From Vermamoeba vermiformis (lineage: Eukaryota; Tubulinea; Echinamoebida): a DNA stretch of 64,000 nt. The translations under genes were made by a program, and so were the position numbers. Positions 55,027 to 64,000 of the stretch are shown piece by piece; position 1 is the stretch's first letter, and each line of letters opens with the position of its first letter. The notes below the pieces were generated by a model that did not search any database, was not told the DNA's origin, and saw nothing but the letters and a program-made list of their open reading frames with translations. Where the stretch lies: assembly GCA_045837725.1 (NCBI GenBank), contig JBEWZL010000209.1:558001-622000 (forward strand). The letters run 5' to 3'.

Positions 55027-57474
55027 ATGGCTGACGCTCGCAAAGAGATCTTCACTTCTATCGTTAACTCCACTCCTCGTCGTGTGGAGGAAAAACACTG
55101 GAACAACGCTAAGGAGTTCATCGAAACATTCGCCGACGAAGTGTTGACCGATGAGATCCTTCGCAACTTGGTTCCCGACTCCACTTGGAAAGCGTACCAA
55201 AAGGCTCGCCAAGATCCTCACCACGACATCGACGCTCAAACCGCGGACCAAATCGCCAACGCTATGAAGGAGTGGGCCTTGTCTAAAGGTAAGAATTTAA
55301 CGTTAGTTTTAGCTTTATTTCGGACAAAATCGATATCCATTTTTAGTGATCCAGATTTTAATATTAAAATTTAATTAGGTGCGACTCACTTTACTCACTG
55401 GTTCCACCCCATGACTGGCGCTACTGGCGAGAAGCATGACTCTTTCTTGAACTACTCTCGCAAGGACAACAAATTCATCATCGAGTTCAGCGGCCGCGAG
55501 TTGATTAAGGGCGAGCCCGACGCCTCTTCATTCCCTAGCGGTAAGTGCTTTATCGGGATTCAACCGTTTCACAATCTGCGACCTTGAGATTTGTTTACTA
55601 AGTATACTAAATTAGGTGGTGTACGCGTTACCTTCGAAGCCCGTGGCTACACTGTTTGGGACATGAGCTCTCCTGCCTTCATTAAACGCGGTGCCAACGG
55701 ATCCAGTCTCTACATCCCAACCGCTTTCTGCTCCTGGTAAGTTTCTGGATCGATCTACGTTTCGCATCTAAAAATGGAAACTTACAATTGCTGCAGGACT
55801 GGTGAAGCCCTTGATACTAAGACTCCTCTCTTGAGAGCCGAAGAAGCCATCTCTCGCGAATGCACTCGCTTGTTGAAGGTTATCGGAGAAACGGATGTGG
55901 ACTTCGTCCGCACTACTATGGGTCCGGAGCAAGAATTCTTCCTTATTGATCGTGGCTACTATCTTAGCAGACCCGACCTTGTTGCCGTTGGTCGTACCGT
56001 CGTTGGTGCCCCACCAAACAAGGGTCAAGAGAGCGAATATCACTATTTTGGCGCTATCGACCAAAGAGTATTGGCATGCTTGCAAGAGCTCGAAATTGAG
56101 TTGTGGCGATTGGGCATCCCCGTCAAGACTCGCCACAATGAGGTCGCTCCTTCACAATTCGAGATGGCTCCAATTTACGAAGGCTCGGTTATTGCCGCAG
56201 ATCACAACTTGTTGGCAATGGATGTGTTGCGCGAAGTTGCTGCTAAGCACGGACTTGCTTGCTTGTTGCACGAGAAGCCCTTCAGCTACGTTAACGGCTC
56301 TGGCAAGCACTTGAACTGGTCTCTTGAAACTAGCAAGAAGGAGAACTTGCTCGAACCTGGCGCTACTCCTCGCGACAACCAACGCTTCATTCTCTTCTTG
56401 GCCGTTATTCTCAGAGCTATTCACCTCCACGGCGAGATGCTCCGCGCTGTTATTGCAGTGCCGGGCAACACTCACAGATTGGGCGCCAACGAAGCTCCTC
56501 CAGTTATCATCTCCGCTTACTTGGGATCTGAATTGGATGCTGCTTGCAAGAGCGTTATGGCTGCTGACTCTGGTGCCGCCAACGGCAATGCTCAAAACGT
56601 TCTTCGCTTGGGCGTTTCTAACTTGCCTCCTTTGCCTCGCGATCCTTCTGACCGTAACCGCACTTCTCCTTTCGCCTTCACTGGCAACAAGTTCGAATTC
56701 CGTGCTTGCGGTTCTTCTCAAAACATCTCCTTCCCCATCACTGTGTTGAACAGCATCGTTGCCGACTCCGTTAGATACTTCGCTGACGAGATCGAGAAGC
56801 GTGTTGCATCCGGTACTGCTCGTGCTCAAGCCATCAACAATATCATCATTGAGGAGCTTAAGAAGCACTACACTGTTGTTTTCAACGGCAACGGCTACAG
56901 CGAAGAGTGGGTTGTTGAGGCCGTCAAGAGAGGTTTGCCCTTGTTGAAGACTGCCCCTGAAGCCTTGGCTGTTTGGGACAAGCCTGAGAGTCTCCGCATC
57001 TTCAAAGAACAAGGTGTTCTGAGCCACATCGAGGCCTCCTCTCGCTCGCTCATTTTGCACGAAGCCTTCTTCGAGAGCATGTTGACCGAAGCCCGCGTCA
57101 TGGTCGACCTGGCCTCCACTCGTATCACTCCTGCCGCCGTGAACTATCAAAGACAATTGGCTCGCAGCTACAACGACGCTTTGTCCGTCCTCAAGGACGA
57201 GAAGCTCTTCGTCAACCAAAAGAGCACTTTGTCTTCCGTCACTGCATTGCTGGAGAAGCTAATCCACGCTACCAACGAACTCCGCGAGATCCTCCACAAG
57301 GCTGAGGCTGATGTCAAGAAGACGGATTTCAGAAAGGCTTTGGCTGCTTGGTACGAGCCTGTCATGAGCACTATGCCCAAGGTTCGATCAGCCAGCGACG
57401 AGCTTGAGCAAATCCTCAGCGACGACCTCTGGCCTTTGGCTAAGTACAGCGAAATTTTCCTCACTAGCAAATAA
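55027..57474 (+). CDS. Glutamine synthetase type III (GlnN)
   Basis: Four exons (55027-55288, 55379-55540, 55616-55736, 55797-57474), 740 residues, the length typical of GSIII. Signature segments: [18 protein letters not shown] and [20 protein letters not shown] near the N terminus, [38 protein letters not shown], and [15 protein letters not shown]. It condenses glutamate and ammonia to glutamine with ATP. No targeting peptide is evident (starts [11 protein letters not shown]), so it is probably cytosolic. It shares a 269-bp promoter with the glutamine-using CPSase, which suggests product and substrate are made together. Its codons are biased and the antisense strand is largely free of stops, as for highly expressed genes. 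Confidence 0.96.
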
Positions 57475-57900
57475 GAAGCCACGGCGTTATTATTTGTTAT
57501 TTTCCATATTTTTTTGTTTTGAAAGCGCGAAGATTTTTTTTTGATCTGTTTAATAAATTACTTACTTACTGAAGTCCACAATGCATCTCGACCCCAAATA
57601 ATGAATATTCACTACAAGCACAGTCTCATATTGATGACATTGCTAACAAGTACCGAGCTGATCAAAAACAGGTTAGTCAATTTAATAATTAAAGATACCC
57701 AAACGGTTACCTTTTTTTGCACGTGCGTGAGCTTGCTCATATTTAGATTTTTGAGAAGTGAATTCACGCGTTATAGTATATCCACCTGCTTCATCTAACG
57801 CTCCTGATATTTAAAATGTATTTATTTGCACGAAATAAATCAAAAATCATTAAATATCGTGACGTTGTCGTGTTTGTCACATTAATTGAAAAGCAAAAAA
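57475..57900. other. Convergent 3' spacer, GS / ASL
   Basis: About 425 bp between the stop codons of glutamine synthetase and argininosuccinate lyase. AT-rich; no gene, repeat or RNA recognised. Confidence 0.45.
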
Positions 57901-59726
57901 TTAATTTTTGTAGTTGGCAGGAATCATGTTGAGCAACTCTTGGGCGGTCTTGATGGAGCCAGCCTTGGAGGCAATGGTGCGGACAGTGTCGTAAGCAGAC
58001 TTGACACGGTTGTTATCGGCTTCGAGGACCTTCTTGTGTTCCTCCAACTCGCTGCGGAATTGCTTCAACATATCGGCAACAGCCTTAGGACCAGTACCAC
58101 CAACAGAGTTGTAAGTCATCATAACAGACTTCGGGTCGAGAACGCGTTGCAAATCTTCGCGAGAAGCCTTGATATTGTGCTTGTTGACAATGTGGTTGTA
58201 GCAGGCTTCGAAGTTCTTGAAGTTGTCCTTGGCGCGGTAGAGATCACCGACCAAGCTGCCGACAATATGGTGAGCCTCTCTGAAAGGAACGTTGTGCTTG
58301 GAGACCAAGTAGTTAGCAAGCTCGGTAGCATTGGCGAAGTTCTCAAAGGCGAGCTCGTTCATTCTCTCGGTGTTGATGGTGGTGGACTTGATGAGAGGAG
58401 GGATGACTTCAATAGCCTTGTTGATGATGTTCAAGGACTCGACGAGGATCTCCTTGTCTTCGTGGAAGTCTCTGTTGTAGCCAGAAGGCAAGCCCTTCAT
58501 CATAGTGAAGCCAGCGACCATCAAACCGTTGATGCGACCAGAGCGACCACGGAGCAACTCGAGAGCACCAGGGTTTTTCTTTTGAGGCATCATAGACGAG
58601 CCCATAGCGAAGCCGTCGTCGAGAGTGAGGGTTCTGAACTCGTAAGAAGACCAGAAGATGAATTCTTCGGCCAATCTGCTCAAGGTAGATTCCAAGATGG
58701 CGACAGCGCTGACGGTCTCGAGCATGAAGTCACGAGCAGAGGTAGCGTCCAAACCGTGAGGATGAACCTTTTGGAAGCCCATCAAACGAGTGGTGATTGT
58801 TCTGTTAATGGGGAATGAAGTGCCAGCAATAGCACCAGTGCCGAGAGGGTTTTGATCGGTAGTGTCGTACGCGCGCTTCAGACGTTCCAAGTCACGCAAC
58901 AAGATAGCGGCGTAGTGAGACAACCAGTAAGCAACAGAGATGGGTTGAGCGTGTTGAACGTGGGTGTAGCTAACCATAACTGTTTCCAGGTATTGCTGAG
59001 ATCGCTCCAAGAAAGTCTCGACGGCTTCAACAACGCGTCCTCGGAGCTCCAAGAGTCTGCGGCGAGCGTACAACTTAGAGTCCAATACGACTTGGTCGTT
59101 ACGAGAGCGGCAAGTGTGCATACGACCACCGTGATCCATGCCGATCTCCTTGATCAGACGAGCTTCGACGTTCATGTGCACGTCTTCTTGTTCGTGGCCA
59201 AGAGCCCACTTCTTATCAATCTATTTTAATTATTACGGGTAAGTAGGAGAATTTTTAAAATTAATTCATAAAAAATTAATCCAGTACTTACGAAGTCGTT
59301 TTGGAACTTTAGAAGAGCTGGCAAAATTGCGGCAGCAGCGGCAGGAGGGATAACTCCTTGAGCACCAAGCATGGTAGTATGCGCCAAGCTACCCCAGATG
59401 TCTTCAACGACCAAGTTGCTATCGACGGTGATGGATTCGGTCCATTTAAGGAGCGAAGTATCGACGTCTCTCGAGAAACGACCACCCCACAACTTGGTAG
59501 ATTTCTTCTCGCTGGCCAAAGGAGAGCTACTCCGAAAGGTATTATTAATACAGCCGTACTTAATTATCAACTATTCTTAAACTAACCTTGTGTGGAAGGA
59601 AGCCACGGGAGTTGCCTTGCGGGCCTCAGTTGCGAGGACAGGAGCAACAACGTTAGGCTTACGAGCAGCACGGGATACGGTTCTGCTAGTAGCAGAAGCG
59701 ACGCGGCGAGTGATTTGCGAAAGCAT
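57901..59726 (-). CDS. Argininosuccinate lyase with mitochondrial-type presequence
   Basis: Three exons (59726-59587, 59529-59292, 59220-57901), 565 residues. The mature enzyme starts TKLWGGRFSRDVDTSLL and shows the superfamily motifs: HTCRSRNDQ, THVQHAQPISVAYW (catalytic His) and the signature GSSMMPQKKNPGALEL. It splits argininosuccinate into arginine and fumarate. A 60-residue N-terminal extension, Arg/Ser/Ala-rich with no acidic residues at first (MLSQITRRVASATSRTVS...), looks like a mitochondrial targeting sequence; ASL is cytosolic in animals and fungi. It is divergent from ATCase and convergent with glutamine synthetase. Argininosuccinate synthetase and ornithine carbamoyltransferase are not in the window. 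Confidence 0.93.
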
Positions 59727-59908
59727 CTGTGTTTGTTTGGTAGATGGAGTGGATGAAACAAAAAACGAAAATCTAAACCACCAAGGTAGGCAAATTTATT
59801 AAATTTATGGTTAAAATAGTTCAACAAAAGGGCATATTCCTTTTATAGACTACTGAAATATAAATCTCCGTGGATCGCGCTCCAAAAAATGTACGCAAAG
59901 TTTTCCCA

Positions 59909-59917
59909 GCACGTGGC
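59909..59917. promoter_or_regulatory. GCACGTGGC E-box in the ASL/ATCase shared promoter
   Basis: Identical to the 9-mer of the CPSase/GS promoter; lies 183 bp upstream of ASL and 90 bp upstream of ATCase, in their 280-bp shared intergenic region. Confidence 0.5.
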
Positions 59918-60006
59918 GACTTTTCCTCCGACAATAGCAACGGATAGCATCCGTTTCAGTTTATGGTTTGGTGACCACGTAGCTCATTCAATCTCACAAA
60001 AAACAA

Positions 60007-61342
60007 ATGTTGAAGAACGCAATTACTAAGGGTACGACCTCCGGCATTTGTTCGTTATAAATCCCGTACTAACGTCGATTACTTTAGGAGTTCAACTCTT
60101 ATCAAGCAACAGTGCTCGCAAATCTCCTTCTTTGGTTCGGGTATGCCTGGATCCACTAAGTTTATTTTTATTTCGATTTTAAGTTTTTATTTTTAAAAAT
60201 TAGGGTCTCGCTACAGCTTCGCCTCGCGTTGCCAGCTTGAAGGGCAAGAGCATTTTGTCTCATGCTCAGTTCGACAAGAACACTTTGGACGAGCTATTCG
60301 ATGTTGCCAAGTACCTCAAGAAAGTCGTGGATGAGAAGGGCGAAACCAACGATCTCGCTGGAAAATACATGGCTGCTGTCTTTTATGAGCCATCAACACG
60401 TACTACTTCTTCTTTCCAAACCGCTATGATGCGCTTGGGCGGAAAGGTTATTGGTGGTACGTACAATTTTCATTAATCGCAGTTTATTTAAGGGACGCGT
60501 TACTAACCGTTAAATGACCTAGTGAACTCTCAAGCTTCATCTGTTGCCAAGGGTGAGACTCTTCCTGACACTATTCGTGTTATGCAAAACTACGTGGATG
60601 CGATCGTTCTGCGCCATCCTGAGATGGGAGCCGCTGCTACCGCCGCTAAATGGTCCAGAGTACCTATCCTTAACGCTGGTAATTTTAATATTATTTTTAA
60701 CGCCCAAAGACTTTTCTAACAAAGATTTTAGGTGATGGTGCTAACGAACATCCGACTCAAGCTTTGCTCGATATGTTCTGCGTCAAAGAAGAGCTCGGCA
60801 AGCTCAATGGCTTGACTGTAACCATGCTCGGTGACTTGAAGGTACGTAGCTGATGTCGGCAGTAATGTACAGTCCTTGTAACATTTATTAATGGCTTGTT
60901 TCTCGCTTAGTACGGCCGCACTGTGCACTCGATGGCACCTTTGATGGCACACTACGGCATCAAGTTCAACTTGGTCTCGCCTCCTTCATTGAAGATGCCC
61001 AGCGAATACGTTACTTTGTTGAAGAGCAAGGGCGCACAAGTCACTGAAACTGAGGACCTCGAGAGCGTGTTGAAGTCCACCGACGTGTTATATGTGACTC
61101 GTGTTCAAAAGGAGCGCTTTGCTACTGAAGAAGAGTACAAAAAGGTCAAGGGTTGCTACATCATCGACCCTGCTCTCTTGTCTCGTGCTCCCAAGAACAT
61201 GCTCGTACTTCATCCTCTGCCTCGTGTCGATGAAATCACTCCCGAAGTCGACAGCGACAGCCGTGCTATGTACTTCAAAGAGCCTCGCTATGGTATGATC
61301 ATGCGCATGGCTCTCTTGCTCTCCGTTCTCGGTGGCAAATAA
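60007..61342 (+). CDS. Stand-alone aspartate carbamoyltransferase with mitochondrial-type presequence
   Basis: Six exons (60007-60031, 60088-60140, 60204-60456, 60523-60678, 60732-60841, 60911-61342), 342 residues. It is ATCase rather than ornithine carbamoyltransferase: [59 protein letters not shown] and [13 protein letters not shown] would show FHPTQ and HCLP motifs. It joins carbamoyl phosphate and aspartate, the first committed step of pyrimidine synthesis. The N terminus ([34 protein letters not shown]) is basic and Ser-rich with no acidic residue, so mitochondrial import is likely. In opisthokonts and Dictyostelium ATCase is part of the CAD fusion; here it is free. Divergent from ASL. 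Confidence 0.95.
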
Positions 61343-61387
61343 GCTCAGTAGCGAATAAATGCACTTATTCATCGACGAGATTTTATT

Positions 61388-61756
61388 TTACGACTCTTTC
61401 ACAATAGCCACGACGAGCAAGTAGATGTGATTCTCGCGGCTTTTCAAAAAAAGCTCATCCTTATTGATAGCTGAAACGTGTTTGAATAATTTAAATTACC
61501 GCCTTTCGCTTACTAACGATAATGTAGAATGCAACATCACAAAAACAAAGTCGTGTTTGGCACCAGTCATAGTCAGTCATAAACTGTACTTGTCTCGATG
61601 TGCACTCCGCGTGCGCTATTCCATTACACTTACCTTGTCACCTCCTCCTACTTTTTCGATAACTTGTTCGTAATCAGTGACTTCTTCGAGCGTGCGCGGA
61701 ACGTAGATCTGTCAGAACACTTCATCTTCAGCTTGATTAGAAACTACTTCTTGCAT
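61388..61756 (-). CDS. Small hypothetical gene, about 75 residues
   Basis: A chain of short exons that joins in phase: ATGCAAGAA, then IYVPRTLEEVTDYEQVIEKV..., then FMTDYDWCQTRLCFCDVAFY..., then INKDELFLKSRENHIYLLVV... to a TAA. An AATAAA lies right after the stop. Introns would be about 39, 60 and 60 nt with GT-AG ends. Not recognised. Convergent with ATCase, only 46 bp from its stop. Without the first splice there is an in-frame TGA; the short intron is the simpler reading. Could also be chance. Confidence 0.35.
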
Positions 61757-62367
61757 CTAAGATATATTATTAAGTGTTGGAACAAATATCATTATTTGTA
61801 GTTCGACGTGGACGATAATTAAAATGGTTTAGCATAAGAAATGCGGTTAAATAAAAATTTGGATGTAGCAACGGAAGCGTCGTATGCGATAAGAGCTGAT
61901 AAACTAGTTTATCTATTAATTTTACTTATTTTCACACTTAATTAACCTGTTTACGTGTAAGTAGATTTAATTTCAGTGGATTAGAGTTCGCTCCTCATGT
62001 GACAACCAAGTTATAACTTACTTTTACTTTCTTAAATATTGAGCGAGAACGAAAAGGCGGCATTGGTTAGTTGTGGTTCTTGGTAAAGATTCAAGTTCAA
62101 AAATGATAAAACTTAATTAAATGCCGAACATAATCCGCACCACAAAGTACAATGAACCTCGAACGAATAGTCTATTCGAGAGTTACATTATTATTGCTCA
62201 CTTAGCATGGAGAAACAAAACTGCAAGATCGAGTTGCAAACGAGGTGAATAGTTTACGCTTCATTTATTTTAGGAACTACTTCGATAATCAAGTCCTTTA
62301 ATGATAAAAATCCTGGTAGATTCGATTGCTTTTAGTATTTTTAATTAATTTAATTAATAATTGATTT
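61757..62367. other. Intergenic region, no gene recognised
   Basis: About 610 bp of AT-rich sequence. No open frame with family features, no repeat or RNA gene seen. Confidence 0.4.
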
Positions 62368-63979
62368 TTACATTGCTAACGAAACGATTGATAGCATTGC
62401 CACGAGAAAAACATTGCCAACTCGATTAACATCACTCGCACTAACAACTTGACGTTTGGGACACACAAACGTGGCAGTGCATTGGCCTACTTGAAGTCCT
62501 AATCGTTCAATATTGAGCTCGACGATCGCTTTGTCATTCGATACCTCAAAGTTGTTGATCGATGCCATTGGCTCACCACAGTTGTCGTCAACGTACTGAA
62601 ACGCATCGATGAGCAGCTGCGTAAAGCCTGCTTCGTTGCACGACGTGACAGGAACGTCTTGCACACACGAAGTGACGTTGATTGGTTGCGAGAAGCACAG
62701 TGGATAGCTGTAAAGGAGGTACTTCTTATAGTCGAGTTCACTGCCGACTTCTCCTACGATGACAATGTCGCTCTTGGTTCGTGCCATGTACTTCAATTGC
62801 ACTGCTTCACCGGTTCCGTCGTCGTCGACAGAAATTCTTCCTCCGAACTTCCATTCGCGAGTGCTATCACGATACATCATTACCACGCTACCGCCATACG
62901 GCCAGTCAGTTTCATTGAAGTTAATGGGGAAGTTGGGTGCCATCAAGAATGCCACGTCCTCATTGATCCACGTCGCTGTAGAAGCCCAACTGAAGTACTG
63001 ATTGAAGTATTCGAGTTCAAGACCAAGGTCCTCTGAGTGAAATTCCTGCACTACTTTCCACGTCTTATTCTTTTGGTACTCGGCCACGTACACTGTTCCG
63101 CTGGACCATTCTTGAACGGTGCCTCCGAGGTAGAGAACAGTATCGTTTCCATTGTAATATGGAAGCGTCTCTTCTACAAATGATTCATAGCTGGCAAAGT
63201 ACTTGCTGTCGAAGAACGCGCTCGTCATGAACAAACCAGACTTTCTCTTCGAGAACATCATTGGTATTTCCACTGTATAGTATTGTAAAACGTTCGCAAA
63301 TCCTTCAACAGAGGTATTTGTGAGTAAACTAACGTTATAGAAGTCAATGCCTTTCAAGGGCTGCACGAGTGTTCTGTTCCAGTGTCCGTCGAGATAACGC
63401 CACTCCTGAATTGAATCATCTCTACTAGTGTAAGAAAAAAAATAGCCCGTTAGAACGTCTTCTCCTGTAAATGCAGCATAATCGCAATATGAAATATCAG
63501 AGTCATTCCACTTGGTATTCAAGATCAGATTTCCTTCCGCATCCAAAGCGTAAAAAGCATAAAAACTTTCAGACGGTCCGAACACTCCCGTCGAGTAGTT
63601 GTACGCTGAGACGAAGATCCACTTTCCGTTTGTTGTAACAAAGTTGCGATCGTAGGAACAGATTTGAAGGTCGGGTAACAGCAGCATCTCGTAACTGTCT
63701 GCCTTCTTCTTAAAAATCAGGGTCGTTAGGTCACGATAGTTTGTAGCATTGTATCGACATGTTATTATATAATCATCAAATTGCCCTCCTCTCGGCTGTT
63801 GAAGTTTGAATTCGGATTCAGGACCAAAGACCAACTTCGGGCTCGTCACCTGACAATACTTTTATTAGTAATTTTTTTGACCATTAAATTCGACTTGCCT
63901 GAAAAGCGTTGTTTTGAACTGCTAGCGACAAAGCGAAAAGGAAAGCTAGGTAGATCTTCGGCTGTAAAGCATTACCCAT
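62368..63979 (-). CDS. Secreted, probably GPI-anchored propeller-like protein
   Basis: Two exons (63979-63899 and 63849-62368), 520 residues. Exon 1 encodes a signal peptide (MGNALQPKIYLAFLFALSLA). The intron has a GC donor (GCAAGT at 63898) and an ordinary AG acceptor; skipping this donor leaves no way to keep the signal peptide in frame. The ectodomain is rich in Trp, Tyr and N-glycosylation sites. It shows repeated 'short strand - loop - W.' units (NGKWIFVSAYNYSTG, NLILNTKWNDSD, GSVVMMYRDSTREWKF) like an FG-GAP or Kelch-type propeller, but no named family is certain. A Cys-rich segment follows and the end is hydrophobic (VGNVFLVAMLSIVSLAM), a GPI signal. Function unknown. Confidence 0.8.
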
Positions 63980-64000
63980 TCATAGAAAGTGTTAACGGCT

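Noticed and set aside
60007-61342. Ornithine carbamoyltransferase as the identity of this gene, expected beside CPSase and ASL.
   Set aside because: Motifs are those of ATCase ([23 protein letters not shown]) and not of OTC.
1-64000. Frequent GATC (GGATC, AGATC) in introns.
   Set aside because: By rough count only about twice the chance level and not in all introns; no clear position relative to splice sites.
1-64000. CRISPR arrays, rRNA genes and complete transposons or retroelements.
   Set aside because: None seen; no regular spacer array, no rRNA-like stretch, no transposase or reverse-transcriptase motif in any frame examined.

Overview
The window is nuclear DNA of a gene-dense, intron-rich unicellular eukaryote. 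Genes are separated by a few hundred bases. Introns are mostly 40-70 nt, with GTAAGT or GTACGT donors, CTAAC-like branch sites and a few GC-AG cases. Gene content (TKL/tyrosine-like receptor kinase, WSC and CAP secreted proteins, type III glutamine synthetase, glutamine-dependent mitochondrial carbamoyl-phosphate synthetase, a LEUNIG-type co-repressor) fits a free-living amoeba or another heterotrophic protist. I cannot name the species. I reconstructed the spliced genes by hand from splice sites, reading phase and family motifs; phases were checked exon by exon for most genes.

Left part (1-21.4 kb): a secreted PQQ-type beta-propeller; a CAP-WSC-WSC-papain protease with no propeptide of its own, divergent from a small membrane protein that carries an isolated I29-type propeptide; a single-pass receptor kinase; two HEAT-repeat paralogues with identical exon plans either side of a GPI-anchored beta-helix protein; and an NmrA-like Rossmann protein. 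Middle (21.5-45.3 kb): a LEUNIG-like co-repressor (LisH/LUFS plus WD40), a large F-box protein, NF-YB, a transporter-like protein fused to a polysaccharide pyruvyl transferase, an MYCBP (AMY-1) homologue with a 6-nt first exon, a C2-C2-LCAT lipase, an aromatic-rich unknown, a mitochondrial macro-domain protein, and a P-loop gene of Crinkler/RHS appearance wedged between the macro gene and a duplicated fragment of that gene's last exon.

Right part (45.6-61.3 kb) is a nitrogen-metabolism neighbourhood: urea transporter, isocitrate dehydrogenase with the Thermus-type C-terminal extension, glutamine-dependent carbamoyl-phosphate synthetase, glutamine synthetase III, argininosuccinate lyase and a stand-alone aspartate carbamoyltransferase. 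IDH, CPSase, ASL and ATCase all begin with mitochondrial-type presequences. CPSase/GS and ASL/ATCase are two head-to-head pairs whose shared promoters each hold the same GCACGTGGC 9-mer. The IDH promoter has three CACGTG hexamers. The window ends with a small hypothetical gene and a secreted GPI-anchored protein.

Main points for a second look: (1) the propeptide-less protease beside a free propeptide-like gene; (2) the mitochondrial carbamoyl-phosphate gene neighbourhood and its shared E-box; (3) a palindromic dodecamer, TGACACGTGTCA, present seven times plus one near copy, mostly in introns; (4) one-exon gene conversion between the HEAT paralogues; (5) a symmetric 23-T/23-A inverted repeat at the broken P-loop gene; (6) two one-base frame breaks in otherwise good genes that look like homopolymer errors.
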